NCBI GenBank assembly: GCA_017644045.1
Contig: JAEPMI010000004.1
Coordinates: 516,014-580,013, forward strand
Direction: 5' to 3'
Length of the DNA: 64,000 nt
From: Deltaproteobacteria bacterium
Lineage (GTDB): Bacteria > Myxococcota_A > Polyangia > Polyangiales > Houyiibacteriaceae
The translations under genes were made by a program, and so were the position numbers. Below, in pieces: positions 41,592 through 50,979 of the stretch (its first letter is position 1; every line of letters begins with the position of its first letter). The notes under the pieces are model-generated. The model worked only from the letters and a program-made list of their open reading frames with translations. It had not been told where the DNA came from and did not search any database.

Positions 41592-44024
41592 ATGACCCGC
41601 CAAGAGGAGCGTTCGGATCTGTTCTCGGTCGACAAGGGGTCGCCGAGCCTCGATCCGGTCAGTCAGGTCCTCCTCCCGCCGGAAGAACGACGCAAGCAAC
41701 GCGTCCGCCGAATCCTGGCGGGCATCGGCCTCGTCATCCTCCTCGCCCTCACCGGTTGGACGGTCCGGCACTTCTGGCACCGGCACTCCGTCGAGGCCAA
41801 CGCCGAGACCGCCGGGTCCACGGGTCGCACCGCGGACATCCGCACGGCCCTCGACACCCTCGACTCCGGTGAGCTCCCCGGCCTTCGTGCCCGGCTGACC
41901 GCGATGCTGGCGCTCTCGGGTGAAGGATCGGTCGCGGACGCCGAGGCCGCCGTCGCGGCCGTGCCGGAAGACGACGCCCACGAAGCGTCCGAACGGCTCA
42001 AGGCCTCCGTGTACGTGGCCCTCGCCAAGGGCGAAGCGGCGGTCGCGCTGGAGGCAGCCAACCGCCTGATCAGCGCGGGTGACTTCGCGGCGGAGACCGC
42101 GTGGGCCAAGAGCCGCGCTCAGGTCGCCAACGGAGCGGACGGTGTGGCGGAGGCCGCGGGCGCGGCGCAGCTGGTGCCCGGAGCGCGCTACGTGGCGCAT
42201 CACGCCGAGGCACTGACCGCGACCGGCAACGCCGCGGCAGCGCTGGAGACCTTGGACGGAGCCGAGGGTCCCGCGGCGGACCTCGCTCGGGCCCGCGCCC
42301 TCCACGAGAGCTTCGGCGAGGGTGCGAGCGAAGCGGCCGAGTCGGTGCTGACCGCCGAGAGCGCCACACGCGCGGAGAAGGGCTGGGCGGAGGCCATTCT
42401 CGCCTACCAGGCCGCGCGGACCGGTGCCCGTCGCGACGCCCGCTCGCACGCCGCCCAGGCGCTGGAGCTCGCGCCCCCGGGCGACCACGGCTTCGTTTGG
42501 TTCGTCGCCGAGTCGCTGACGACCGCGGGCGCCACCGAACAGGCACGGCAGGCGATCGAAGGGCTCCCGACGATCGGCCCGGTGGCCGACGCCCACCGAC
42601 GCGGCCGCGTGCTCGCCGCGCTCAGCCTCGCGGCCGGCGACGCCGACACCGCGCTCGAGCACCTGTCGACCGTGGCCGCGTCTCCGGAAGCGCTCCTGCT
42701 GGTCGGTCACGCGCGCTGGGCCGACGACCAGCTCGACGAGGCCCGCGCGAGCTACGACCGCGCCGCCGAGAGCCCGCACCACGTGGGTCTCGCGAGGGCG
42801 TCGCGAGCCGCGCTCGAGCTGGATGCCGACGAGCCCGAAGAGGCGCTCGCGCAGGCCCGGCTCGCGCTCGAAGCCAGCCCGCTCCATCCGGCCGTGGCGC
42901 CGGTGGTGGTGTCCGCCATGCTCGCGAACGAGCTGGCCGACGAGGCGATGGGCGTGGCCGAGCGCGCGCTCGCACAGAGCCCGGAGGACGTCCGGCTCCT
43001 GGCCGCGAAGGCCGACGTGCTGCTCGCGAAGGAGTCCTGGGAGGAGGCGCTGACGGTGCTTCGAGACGCCGTCGAGCGCGAGGCCGACGACGCGGAGCTC
43101 CACGCCGAGCTCGGCGATGCGGCGCGCGGCGCCGAGCGCTGGGACGAAGCCGGCGAGTCCTACGGCCGGGCGCTCGAGCTCGAAGAGCGGAACGTGCAGG
43201 CGCTCGTGGGGCTCTTCCAGCTGCAGGTGATCACCCACGCGCTCGACGAGGCCGCCGAGACCTGGGAGACGATCGACGACACGATCGACGACGCCACGAC
43301 CCGGGTGGACAAGGCGACGGCGCTCGCGCGGGTGCGCTACCTCGTGGACGCGGGCACCGGCCGCCGCGGCATGCGCGAGCTGACGCAGCTCTCGCGCCGC
43401 CGTGACCTGCGGCGGGACGCGGGTGTCCGCTTTGCGATGGCCGAGAACCTGCTGCAGCAGGGGAACCACAACCGGGCGTTCGCGATGTTCGTGCGCGCCC
43501 GAGCGCTCGGCGGCGACGACGTGGAGGCCTACCTCGGGCAAGCGCTCGCGCAAGTGCTCAAGGGGCGGATGAACCGCGCGACCGACGCGCTGCGCGAGGC
43601 CAAGGACGCGTCCCTCCCCGCCGACGCGGCGCCGGACGCGGACGCGCCAGCGATGGAGCTCCCGCGCTACCTCGTCACGCGCGGGTGGATCGAAGCGAAC
43701 CTCGGCCGCTTCCCCGCGGCCGGCAACCTCGCCGAGCGCGCGCTCGAGGCCGACCCGGACAACACGATGGCTCGGCTCCTGATGGCCATCGTCGATGCGC
43801 GCAGCCGCCGTGACCCGACCCCGAACCTCCGCGCCGCGATCGACGGTGTGCCCAGCCGACCCATGGCCATGGCCCGCCTGGCCATCCGGCTCGGCACCGA
43901 GGGGGATGGCTGCGCGCTGGCGGCGCGCTACCTCGACGTGGCGCCCTACGGCGAAGACGCGGACGCCGTCAAAGAGGTCGCCGAGCGCTGCGAAGAGCAG
44001 AGCAGCGGCAGCGACGACGACTGA
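41592..44024 (+). CDS. Large TPR-repeat membrane protein
   Basis: An 810-residue protein with one N-terminal transmembrane helix (ILAGIGLVILLALTGWTVRHF) preceded by about 40 cytosolic, basic residues, so the bulk should be periplasmic. From about residue 110 onward it consists almost entirely of Ala/Glu/Leu-rich helical pairs of TPR type; at least twelve repeats can be traced by the A-x-x-x-A-E-L periodicity, for instance ALGRALELEERNVQALVG-like phrases and GNLAERALEADPDNTMARLL. There is no catalytic domain. Such scaffolds organise envelope complexes in myxobacteria. It is convergent with the next lipoprotein gene, 9 bp apart. Confidence 0.84.
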   Translation: MTRQEERSDLFSVDKGSPSLDPVSQVLLPPEERRKQRVRRILAGIGLVILLALTGWTVRHFWHRHSVEANAETAGSTGRTADIRTALDTLDSGELPGLRARLTAMLALSGEGSVADAEAAVAAVPEDDAHEASERLKASVYVALAKGEAAVALEAANRLISAGDFAAETAWAKSRAQVANGADGVAEAAGAAQLVPGARYVAHHAEALTATGNAAAALETLDGAEGPAADLARARALHESFGEGASEAAESVLTAESATRAEKGWAEAILAYQAARTGARRDARSHAAQALELAPPGDHGFVWFVAESLTTAGATEQARQAIEGLPTIGPVADAHRRGRVLAALSLAAGDADTALEHLSTVAASPEALLLVGHARWADDQLDEARASYDRAAESPHHVGLARASRAALELDADEPEEALAQARLALEASPLHPAVAPVVVSAMLANELADEAMGVAERALAQSPEDVRLLAAKADVLLAKESWEEALTVLRDAVEREADDAELHAELGDAARGAERWDEAGESYGRALELEERNVQALVGLFQLQVITHALDEAAETWETIDDTIDDATTRVDKATALARVRYLVDAGTGRRGMRELTQLSRRRDLRRDAGVRFAMAENLLQQGNHNRAFAMFVRARALGGDDVEAYLGQALAQVLKGRMNRATDALREAKDASLPADAAPDADAPAMELPRYLVTRGWIEANLGRFPAAGNLAERALEADPDNTMARLLMAIVDARSRRDPTPNLRAAIDGVPSRPMAMARLAIRLGTEGDGCALAARYLDVAPYGEDADAVKEVAERCEEQSSGSDDD

Positions 44025-44033
44025 CCGACCGGC

Positions 44034-45182
44034 TCAGGGGTCGGCGCAGGGGTTCGGCAGCGGCCGGGAAGGACCGAGGTCGGCGAAGTTGGCCCGGACG
44101 CCCGTGAAGGTCACGCCGAGACTGACCGCATCGCAGGCGACGCCCGGCCCGCCGGTCCCTGGGGTGCTCCGAACGTCGGCGATCTTGTCGAGCTGGTTCT
44201 CGACGATGGTGCGCTCGGCCGAGCCGACGCAGACGCCGATGTTGTCGCCGCTCTCGATCAGATCGATCACGCGCCAGCGACCGGCGACCGTCGCGGTCGT
44301 CAGGTTCATCAAATCCCCGTCGAGCTGGGCGAAGGCGTAGGCGTCGGTCAGCCGGACGGTGATGCCGGCGTCCGCGCCAACGAAGAAGAGGATGTCCACG
44401 CGGTCCGGCAGCCGCATGACCACGGTCCCGTCGGCGATGTAGGCGTTGTCGTCGCGGATGAGCGGCTCACCGCCGAAGTAGGTGTCGTCCCGCGCGAAGA
44501 ACTGGTCGGCGCCATCCCAGTTGGGCGGCGGCGGCGCGAGTCCGTCGCTCACGTTGACCAGATCGAAGCCCTCGAACTCCACCGTTCCCGGGTCCGCACT
44601 CGTCCCGGCGGCGGCTTGGGTCAGCTCGACGGTCAGCCGCGGGTCGTTGGCGGTCCCGTTCCAATCGCGCGCCCTCAGGAGGATCGTGCCCAGGCCGTTC
44701 AGGTGGTTCTCCCGAGCGCGCATCTGCAGATCGGTGATCGCCAGGGACACGACCGGGAAGAGCTCCGCCCCGAAGACGTTGTCGATGCCTTCTTCGCCAT
44801 CGAGCTGCGGCTCGGCCGAGTCATCGGGCGGGACGCACTCCACCTGAACGTCGGGGAGCTGCGTGTCCAGACCGTCGAGGTCGAGGCCGATCTCCCGCCA
44901 ACGCTCGCCATCCTGGTTGAGGTTCACGTCCCGGAGCGCGAAGACGACCGGCTGAACGGACTCGCCGTCGGCGACCGTCGGCCGCGGCGGCACCTTCCGC
45001 AGCCCCTCGGCCGAGCGCATGTCGGTCGGTACCGTGGCGTCGAAGGTCTCGCCGAGATCGGCGTCATCGATCAGGGACGGGTCGAACACGTTGCAGCCCA
45101 CCAGCAGCAACGCCGACACGAGCGCGACCCTACGCCGAGCGTGGGTCAGCGAGCGCTCCCCAAAGCGACTCCCCAGCACCAT
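44034..45182 (-). CDS. Lipoprotein of unknown function
   Basis: A predicted lipoprotein of about 382 residues from the ATG at 45182. HARRRVALVSALLLVGCNVFDP carries a lipobox. Mature sequence is beta-rich with a repeated Asp/Asn-rich character (RDVNLNQDGERWREIGLDLD, FFARDDTYFGGEP, LPDRVDILFFVGADAG). It has paired cysteines at the ends (GVCVGS, GVACDAV, PNPCADP). I recognise no family; a secreted beta-sandwich or binding protein is plausible. An upstream extension to 45305 gives no sensible N-terminus. It is divergent from the ABC exporter genes with about 115 bp between starts. Confidence 0.76.
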   Translation of the reverse strand: MVLGSRFGERSLTHARRRVALVSALLLVGCNVFDPSLIDDADLGETFDATVPTDMRSAEGLRKVPPRPTVADGESVQPVVFALRDVNLNQDGERWREIGLDLDGLDTQLPDVQVECVPPDDSAEPQLDGEEGIDNVFGAELFPVVSLAITDLQMRARENHLNGLGTILLRARDWNGTANDPRLTVELTQAAAGTSADPGTVEFEGFDLVNVSDGLAPPPPNWDGADQFFARDDTYFGGEPLIRDDNAYIADGTVVMRLPDRVDILFFVGADAGITVRLTDAYAFAQLDGDLMNLTTATVAGRWRVIDLIESGDNIGVCVGSAERTIVENQLDKIADVRSTPGTGGPGVACDAVSLGVTFTGVRANFADLGPSRPLPNPCADP

Positions 45183-45297
45183 GCGCGGCAAGGTAACAGA
45201 ACGGACACCGGGTTGGCATCCGTTCCCCACAGCCCGGTTCGCCGGGGCGCTCGCCTCCCCCTTGCTGGACCCAATCCGCTCCCGTAGGGTCCCCGCG

Positions 45298-46179
45298 ATG
45301 GCCAAGGCCGAAGGGCAAACGGGCGGGCAAGCGATTCGCGATCTGGGGTACCGCCCCTACGTCGGCGAGCGGCTGCCCGCGAAGCACAACTCCTCGGTTC
45401 TCCTCCGCCACGGGCTCCGACGCGCATGGGGTAGCTGGCTGGTGAAGATCGCCGCCTTCCTCTGCTGGTTGCCGCCGGTGATCGCCATGGGCATCGTCGG
45501 CTTCGACTACTGGATCCGAAGCCAGCGCCCGGGCATGACCGAGCCGATCGAGGCCGGGGTGGTCCTCTCGTCGGTCTACTGGTGGCAGATGTGGCTCTTC
45601 GTCACCATGATCACCCTCGGCGCCGGCTCGGCCGTGATCGCGGAGGACTTCCAGCACAAGAGCTTCCAGTTCTACTTCGCGAAGCCGGTCACCCGGGTCC
45701 AGTACCTCGCCGGCCGCATCAGCGCCGTGGCCATCTGGGTGTTCTGCCTGCTCGCCATCCCGGGCGTACTGCTCGTGCTCGTCCTCGTCGGCAGCGCCGA
45801 GCCGGACGATCGCGTCGCGAACCTGGGCACCATCCTCCCCGCGCTCATCCAGGCGGGGATCGTGGCCGTCGTCGCGTCGACCGCTTCGGTCGGGGTGTCT
45901 TCGTTGAGCAAGAGCCGCGCGCTGACCATGACGGCCTGGATGCTCCTCTTCATCGTTCCCCACGTGCTCGCGGTCATCGTCGAGGCCGTCGCGGACTGGG
46001 AGTGGCTGCGGCTGATCTCCATCCCCGCGCTGCTCGACGAGATGAACGACACGCTCTTCAAGCAGCCGGACGAGAACGACATCGAGTGGGCGCACGCCCT
46101 CCCGATCCTCGCGGCGGTCTCCATCGGAGGCCTCTCGCTGGCGATGAGCCGACTCCGTCGCGCGGAGGCGATCTCGTGA
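45298..46179 (+). CDS. ABC-2 type transporter permease (first)
   Basis: A 293-residue inner-membrane protein with about six hydrophobic helices: FLCWLPPVIAMGIVGFDYW, MWLFVTMITLGAGSAVIAED, VAIWVFCLLAIPGVLLVLVL, LIQAGIVAVVASTASVGVS and MTAWMLLFIVPHVLAVIVE among them. The segment FQHKSFQFYFAKPVTRVQYL after the second helix is the ABC-2 permease loop that contacts the ATPase. The ATG at 45298 is chosen. The stop overlaps the ATPase GTG (GTGA). With the ATPase and second permease it forms an exporter of unknown cargo, similar to NatA/NatB or nitrous-oxide-type ABC-2 systems. Confidence 0.87.
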   Translation: MAKAEGQTGGQAIRDLGYRPYVGERLPAKHNSSVLLRHGLRRAWGSWLVKIAAFLCWLPPVIAMGIVGFDYWIRSQRPGMTEPIEAGVVLSSVYWWQMWLFVTMITLGAGSAVIAEDFQHKSFQFYFAKPVTRVQYLAGRISAVAIWVFCLLAIPGVLLVLVLVGSAEPDDRVANLGTILPALIQAGIVAVVASTASVGVSSLSKSRALTMTAWMLLFIVPHVLAVIVEAVADWEWLRLISIPALLDEMNDTLFKQPDENDIEWAHALPILAAVSIGGLSLAMSRLRRAEAIS

Positions 46180-47207
46180 CCGAGGCCAGCATTCGCACCG
46201 TCCGCCTGAGCAAGTGGTACGGAAAGGTGACGGCCCTCCAGGAGGTGTCGCTGCACCTCGGGCCGGGAGTGTGGGGCCTGCTCGGACCGAACGGTTCCGG
46301 CAAGACCACCTTCCTCCGGCTGGTCGCCGGCCAGCTCAAGCCCGCCCTCGGCGAGGTGCAGGTCTGCGGTCACCGCCCCTTCGGCAACCCCGAGGCGCTG
46401 CGGCGCATCGGCCTCTGCCCGGAGGCCGACGCGCTCTACGACGAGCTCACCGCCGTCGAGATGGTGACCTCGCTGGCGGAGCTCAGCGGCTACGACAAAG
46501 GCGAGGCGAAGGAGCGCGCCATCGAGGCGCTGAAGTCCTTCGGCCTCGAAGAGGCGATGGACCGCCGCATCGGTGGCTACAGCCGAGGCATGCGCCAGCG
46601 AGCGAAGCTGGCCCAGGCGGTCGTGCACGACCCGGACGTGATCCTGCTCGACGAGCCGCTCACCGGCACCGATCCCGTCTCGCGGCAGACGATCCTCAAG
46701 GAGATCCGCCGCCGGGCCGATGCGGGCGCGGTCGTGCTCTTCTCGACCCACGTCCTCCCCGAGGTCGAGGCGCTCACCGACCAGGTGCTCCTCATCGCGC
46801 GCGGCCAGCTGGTGGCGCAGGGGCGGGTCCACGAGATCCGCGGACTGCTCGAGGAGCATCCGCACCACGTGCGAGTCGAGTGCGACCGACCGCGCGAGCT
46901 CGCGGCACACCTGGTGTCGGTCGAGGGCATCGTCGGCGTGAAGTTCGCGCCGCAGGGCGCCGAGTTCATGAGCTGGGATCCGGACGCGACCTACACGGCC
47001 ATCGCGGATGCGGTGGTCGGCCTCGGCATCGACGTCTGGAGCATCACCAGCCCCGACGCCGACCTCGAGTCGCTCTTCCACTACCTGGTCGAACGCTCGA
47101 CCGCGGGCGCAGGCACCGGCGCGGACGCCGGCGTCGGAGGTGCGCGTCGCATCGCGTCGGGCCAGGGCTACCAACAGCAGATCCAGGCGCCGGGAGGTTC
47201 GCAGTGA
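46176..47207 (+). CDS. ABC transporter ATP-binding protein
   Basis: A 343-residue ATPase of the ABC-2 class. Walker A LGPNGSGKT (36-44), a Q-loop region, the signature YSRGMRQRAKLAQAV, Walker B VILLDEPLTGTD and the switch His in FSTHVLPEVEAL are all intact. The C-terminal 110 residues form the regulatory extension common in this class. The GTG start at 46176 overlaps the permease stop and follows GGAGG. The three genes from 45298 to 48034 form one overlapping operon. Cargo is unknown. Confidence 0.93.
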   Translation: MTEASIRTVRLSKWYGKVTALQEVSLHLGPGVWGLLGPNGSGKTTFLRLVAGQLKPALGEVQVCGHRPFGNPEALRRIGLCPEADALYDELTAVEMVTSLAELSGYDKGEAKERAIEALKSFGLEEAMDRRIGGYSRGMRQRAKLAQAVVHDPDVILLDEPLTGTDPVSRQTILKEIRRRADAGAVVLFSTHVLPEVEALTDQVLLIARGQLVAQGRVHEIRGLLEEHPHHVRVECDRPRELAAHLVSVEGIVGVKFAPQGAEFMSWDPDATYTAIADAVVGLGIDVWSITSPDADLESLFHYLVERSTAGAGTGADAGVGGARRIASGQGYQQQIQAPGGSQ

Positions 47208-48034
47208 GCGACGAGCGACACGGGCCGCCGCCGGCGCCCTCCCTCTTCCGAGGGATCAACGTCATCTTCCGGATGCAGATCCGGCGACTCGTGCGCGGCC
47301 GTAAGCTCCGGCTCGGCGTGATCTCGGTCGTGCTCGTGCTCTTCGCCGTGGTCGCCGCCCGCTACGCTGGCGCCAGCCGCGACGTGGGCGTGGATCGCGC
47401 CGCGGAGATCGCCGCCGAGGCGGTCTCGAGCGGACTCCGGTGGGGCTTCTTCCACCTGCTCGCCTTCCTGATTCCCTTCCTCTTCAACGCGCAGGCGATC
47501 GGCGAGGAGGTCGAGGGGCGGACCTTCTCGTACCTGTCCACTCGACCGACCGGCCGCTTCGCGATCACCGTCGGCAAGTGGCTCGCCGGCACCGTCCTAT
47601 CCGTGGGCCTGCTGGTCGGGTCGGTCCTCGTGCTCCATGTGGCGGCCTACGCGACCGAGCCGACCGCGCTGGTCGAGGAGATCGGCAGCACCCTCCGAGC
47701 GGCGGGCTCGCTCGGACTGCTGACCGTCTTCTACTGCACCGTGTGCACCTTCTGGGGCGCCGTCGCGCCCGAGGGCTCCGGCATCATCTCCGCGCTCTAC
47801 CTGGGCGTGATCGAGTTCCTCTTCTCGTTCCTCCCCGGCTACTTCCGCTGCATCTCGATGAGCTACCTCGCGCAACAGATGGGCGGCCTCGAGAAGGGCG
47901 GACTGATGCCCGACTCGGCGCCGGACATCCCCGTCGAGATCGGCGTCCCGGTGATCGCGCTGATGACCCTCATCTTCCTCGGGTTCGCGGCCCTGGTCGT
48001 CCAGGTCAGCGAGTACCGCTTCAACCGCGCGTAG
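47204..48034 (+). CDS. ABC-2 type transporter permease (second)
   Basis: A 276-residue membrane protein starting at GTG 47204 (GTGA overlap with the ATPase stop; GGGAGG upstream). Hydrophobic helices are seen at LGVISVVLVLFAVVAARYA, WGFFHLLAFLIPFLFNAQAI, LAGTVLSVGLLVGSVLVLHV and VPVIALMTLIFLGFAALVVQ. AIGEEVEGRTFSYLSTRPTG is the cytosolic coupling segment, parallel to FQHKSFQFYFAKP of the first permease, which suggests a heterodimeric exporter. Ten bases separate it from the PP2C-like gene. Confidence 0.86.
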   Translation: MSDERHGPPPAPSLFRGINVIFRMQIRRLVRGRKLRLGVISVVLVLFAVVAARYAGASRDVGVDRAAEIAAEAVSSGLRWGFFHLLAFLIPFLFNAQAIGEEVEGRTFSYLSTRPTGRFAITVGKWLAGTVLSVGLLVGSVLVLHVAAYATEPTALVEEIGSTLRAAGSLGLLTVFYCTVCTFWGAVAPEGSGIISALYLGVIEFLFSFLPGYFRCISMSYLAQQMGGLEKGGLMPDSAPDIPVEIGVPVIALMTLIFLGFAALVVQVSEYRFNRA

Positions 48035-48043
48035 AAACGGCAC

Positions 48044-48685
48044 ATGCGGAACGACGCCTACGAGAGCATCGCGCCCGCAGAGGTCCGTGGCCACCCGATC
48101 CCCCGCCACGGGATCGGGCGCTACGAAGGCGGGCGGGCGTTCGCCGTCGCGACCGGCATCGGTCGGCCGCGCGGCTGGAGCATCGCGCGCAAGCACGTGC
48201 TCCGCGGCCTCGGCGAAGGGCTCGCCAACGCCTCGTCGGTCAGCCCGGCCGAGCGCCTTCGCACCGCGGTCGCCGCGGCGCGCGGAGCGCTCATCGACGC
48301 GTGCAACGCCCTGGTCGAGCGAGACGTCCCCGACGCAGGTCTCGTGGCGCTCCTCTTGAGCGGCGGCGCCGCTCACGTCGCCGTGGTCGGCGACGGCCGG
48401 GTCTACCTCCAGCGCCGCGGGAACCCCCAGCGATTGACGCCCCGAGACCAACCGGCCGAGGGGCTCATCGAAGGCCAGGTCATCGTCGCGGAGACCGTGC
48501 TCGACCCGAACGACCTCTTGCTCATCGGTTCGGCGAGCGCGTTCTCCGAGGCCGCGATCTCCCGGGTGGGCGGCGTGCTCCAGTCCGACGCGCACGCGCC
48601 TCCGTCGGCGCTCGCCTCGCTGCTCACCGAACCGGCCCGCAAGGCCGGCGTCGGGGCCGCGGCCCTCGCCATCCGCATCGCATAG
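48044..48685 (+). CDS. PP2C-like protein, probably inactive
   Basis: A 213-residue protein with the outline of a small PPM/PP2C phosphatase domain: GGRAFAVATGIGRPRG, AHVAVVGDGRVYLQRRGNPQ, LTPRDQPAEGLI, DLLLIGSASAFSEAAI. In active enzymes the first motif has an Asp-Gly metal pair (xDGxGG) and the end an Asp-Asn; here the first reads TGIGRPRG and the final DNxT is absent, so metal binding is probably lost. A role in binding phosphoproteins or in the adjacent ABC exporter is possible, but there is no direct evidence. It may be translationally linked to the exporter operon. Confidence 0.6.
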   Translation: MRNDAYESIAPAEVRGHPIPRHGIGRYEGGRAFAVATGIGRPRGWSIARKHVLRGLGEGLANASSVSPAERLRTAVAAARGALIDACNALVERDVPDAGLVALLLSGGAAHVAVVGDGRVYLQRRGNPQRLTPRDQPAEGLIEGQVIVAETVLDPNDLLLIGSASAFSEAAISRVGGVLQSDAHAPPSALASLLTEPARKAGVGAAALAIRIA

Positions 48686-48824
48686 CGGCACCTGAGGTCG
48701 ACCCCTCGCACAAGGGCGCCCCGACGTGTGGCGAGACCGCACGGTGGGTCCCTCCGCGTGAAGCGACTCCGATCGGCACGCTCGATGCACCGAATCGACC
48801 ACATCGCCGAGAGGAGACAGAGGA

Positions 48825-49118
48825 ATGAGCAAGCCGATCATCACCATCATGGCCAGCGCCGCGCTCGGCCTCGGAGCCGCGAGCTGCAGCGAACGGACCG
48901 AAGATGCCGCGGCGGCCACCGTCGAGTCGGCCGCCGAAGACGTCGAGAACGCGGTCGACGAGGCGGACCGAGAGCTCGAGGAGAGCGCGGAAGCCGTGGG
49001 GCGGGAGCTCGATGAAGCCGGTGAGAACGCCGAGGCGGAGCTCGACGAAGCGGCGGACGAAGTCGGTGCGGCCGCCGAGCGCGCCGGCGAAGCGATCGAC
49101 GACGAGCTGAGGGACTGA
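48825..49118 (+). CDS. Small acidic helical lipoprotein
   Basis: A 97-residue predicted lipoprotein: KPIITIMASAALGLGAASC is the signal, and the mature part is one long amphipathic acidic helix with an 11-residue-like repeat of Ala-Glu-Asp (for example VENAVDEADRELEESAEAVG). This resembles apolipoprotein-like or Lpp-like helical proteins and could coil with itself at the membrane. AGAGGAGACAGAGGA upstream is a good ribosome site. It is convergent with the zinc-ribbon gene, 2 bp away. Expression is probably high, judging only from the ribosome site. Confidence 0.8.
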   Translation: MSKPIITIMASAALGLGAASCSERTEDAAAATVESAAEDVENAVDEADRELEESAEAVGRELDEAGENAEAELDEAADEVGAAAERAGEAIDDELRD

Positions 49119-49120
49119 TC

Positions 49121-50299
49121 TCAGCTGCGGGTGGCGATCACGATGCCCGCGATGATCGCGACGATCGTCAGGATGAAGAGGATGATCTTCACCCAGCTCA
49201 GCGGAGCCTCGCCCTTCACCTCGCCGGTCTGACCGTTCACGAGGAACTGGTAGGGCTTCCCGCCGTAGCGATAGCTCGCGATCCAGAGCGGCAGCAGGAC
49301 GTGCTTGAAGGTCTCGCCGCTGAACTGGTTCTGGACCTGCAGACCCCGGTGCGTGTCGCCGGGGACGTCCTGTCCACAGCGGCTGTACTGCGCCTGCTCG
49401 ATCTTCTGCTGGGCCTCCTGCCAGGCGTCGGAGAGCTCGACGGCGTATTCCTCGGCGCGCCAACCGGCGAGGTACTGCGGGTCGTAGGGCACCAGCTTGC
49501 TGGTGTCGAAGGTGGAGAGCCGGTGGGCCATCTCGCGCGAGAGCCCCTGGGACGCGACGATGAGCACGTCGTCGTGCAGGTCCTGGCGCTGACCGGCGGC
49601 CGGCTCCCAGCGGGTCTTCTGGACCTGCCGAGTCTGCTTCTGGCCGTTCCCGTCGACGTACGCTTCCTGCTCGTAATAGTGGTGGCCCGCCTCCGCTCGC
49701 CACTGCGACCAGACCTGCGCGTCGAAGGTCCAGTAGGGAATGTAGACGCCGTTGATCGCGCCGAGCTCCGCCTTCTTCTTGAGGTCCGAGGGCCGGAACC
49801 AGAGACCGCCGAGCCAGCCCTTGAAGGACTGCTTCGCCCGGCCCTCGTCGACCCCGAAGGGTACGAGCGACTGTGGCGAGATCACCCGCCGCTGGGACTG
49901 CTGCTCGAGCACGTGCTGCGAGCCGCAGAAGTCGCAGTTCTGGGAGATGGCCGTTCCCGCGAAGCTGACGGTCGCCCCACAGGTCTGGCACTTCATCGTC
50001 TGGACCGCGGTCCCGTAGCCCTGGCCGGCCTGCTGCGCCTGCTGCTGTAGCCCTTCCTGGAGCGTCCGCTCCTGATGGGCGCCCACGGGGGCCGGCGCCT
50101 GAGGCTGAGGAGGTGCGCCCCCCTCGGCCGGCTGCTGGGCTGGCGCCTGCGGCTGGGCCGGCGCCTGCTGACGTGGCGGGACCGGCGCAGTATGCCCACA
50201 ATAGGGGCACCTCATCAGCTGCGAGGGAGCGTCGAACGCCATCTCGGGAGCCCCACAGCTGGGGCAGGGGAAGGTGGTACCAGCCGACGCCTGAGTCAT
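49121..50299 (-). CDS. Zinc-ribbon membrane-tethered protein, unknown function
   Basis: A protein of about 392 residues from the ATG at 50299 (the frame is open to 50374, antisense to the sigma gene). Two zinc ribbons, FPCPSCGAPEMAFD/RCPYCGHTA near the N-terminus and MKCQTCGATVSF/NCDFCGSQ at about 103-130, are separated by a Pro/Gln/Ala-rich linker. A mixed domain with YIPYWTFDAQVWSQWRAEAG follows, and a C-terminal transmembrane helix (WVKIILFILTIVAIIAGIVIA). Such proteins are often annotated as replication-factor-like because of the ribbons; I see no helicase motif. C-terminal tail anchoring suggests work at the inner membrane facing the cytosol. Confidence 0.78.
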   Translation of the reverse strand: MTQASAGTTFPCPSCGAPEMAFDAPSQLMRCPYCGHTAPVPPRQQAPAQPQAPAQQPAEGGAPPQPQAPAPVGAHQERTLQEGLQQQAQQAGQGYGTAVQTMKCQTCGATVSFAGTAISQNCDFCGSQHVLEQQSQRRVISPQSLVPFGVDEGRAKQSFKGWLGGLWFRPSDLKKKAELGAINGVYIPYWTFDAQVWSQWRAEAGHHYYEQEAYVDGNGQKQTRQVQKTRWEPAAGQRQDLHDDVLIVASQGLSREMAHRLSTFDTSKLVPYDPQYLAGWRAEEYAVELSDAWQEAQQKIEQAQYSRCGQDVPGDTHRGLQVQNQFSGETFKHVLLPLWIASYRYGGKPYQFLVNGQTGEVKGEAPLSWVKIILFILTIVAIIAGIVIATRS

Positions 50300-50382
50300 G
50301 AGCGCGGCCGAGAGTACCATTCCAGCGAGAGCCGAAAACGAGGAAGTTGAGCCGATTTCGTGACCTCGAGGCACCTACCTTC

Positions 50383-50979
50383 GTGAGCGACGCCGTCGTC
50401 ATCCCCCTGAGACCCCAGCCGAGCCCCGGAAAGCCCGAGGCCTCGGACGCGGATCTGGTGGAGAACGCGCGTGGCGGCTCGCGGCGAGCCTTCGAGCAGC
50501 TCTACCGCCGGCACGCCCGAATGGCCTTCGGGATGGCGCACCGCCTTCTGGCCGGCCGCGATGTCGACGACGCGGTCCAGGACGCGTTCGTGACCGCCTG
50601 GGAGCGGCTCGACCGGCTCGACGACCCGCAAGCCTTCGCCCGCTGGCTCGGCACCATCGTGGTCAACAGTGCCCGGCGCCGGATCCGGCGGCGAGCGCTC
50701 CGGAACCGGCTCTTGCCGGGTCACCAGGAGCCCGCCGATTACGACCGGCTCATCGGAGAGCAGGCCTCGGCCGAGGCCGCCGCCGAGCTCCGATCCGTCT
50801 ATTCGGTCCTGGACCGACTGAGCACCGACGCCCGACTGGCGATCGTGCTGCGGCGGGTCGAGGGCATGACCATTCCGGAAGTCGCCGACGCCATGGGGCG
50901 GTCGCCGGCGACGGTGAAGCGCAGAATTCGCGAGGCCGAGGATGCGATCTCGGCTCACGCGGCGAGGAGGGAGCGATGA
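50383..50979 (+). CDS. ECF-type RNA polymerase sigma factor
   Basis: A protein of about 198 residues. Region 2 is FEQLYRRHARMAFGMAHRLL followed by DVDDAVQDAFVTAWERL and the -10 recognition helix; region 4 is LDRLSTDARLAIVLRRVEGM and IPEVADAMGRSPATVKRRIR, the -35 helix-turn-helix. It directs RNA polymerase to a regulon that probably includes its own operon. The GTG at 50383 is chosen; the frame is open from a TTG at 50347. The stop overlaps the next gene (ATGA), whose product carries a FecR-like domain and is the obvious regulator of the sigma factor. Confidence 0.93.
   Translation: MSDAVVIPLRPQPSPGKPEASDADLVENARGGSRRAFEQLYRRHARMAFGMAHRLLAGRDVDDAVQDAFVTAWERLDRLDDPQAFARWLGTIVVNSARRRIRRRALRNRLLPGHQEPADYDRLIGEQASAEAAAELRSVYSVLDRLSTDARLAIVLRRVEGMTIPEVADAMGRSPATVKRRIREAEDAISAHAARRER

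Noticed and set aside
41592-44024. Cellulose synthase subunit BcsC-like outer-membrane protein
   Set aside because: TPR repeats are shared, but there is no C-terminal barrel, the protein has an N-terminal transmembrane helix, and no bcs genes are near.
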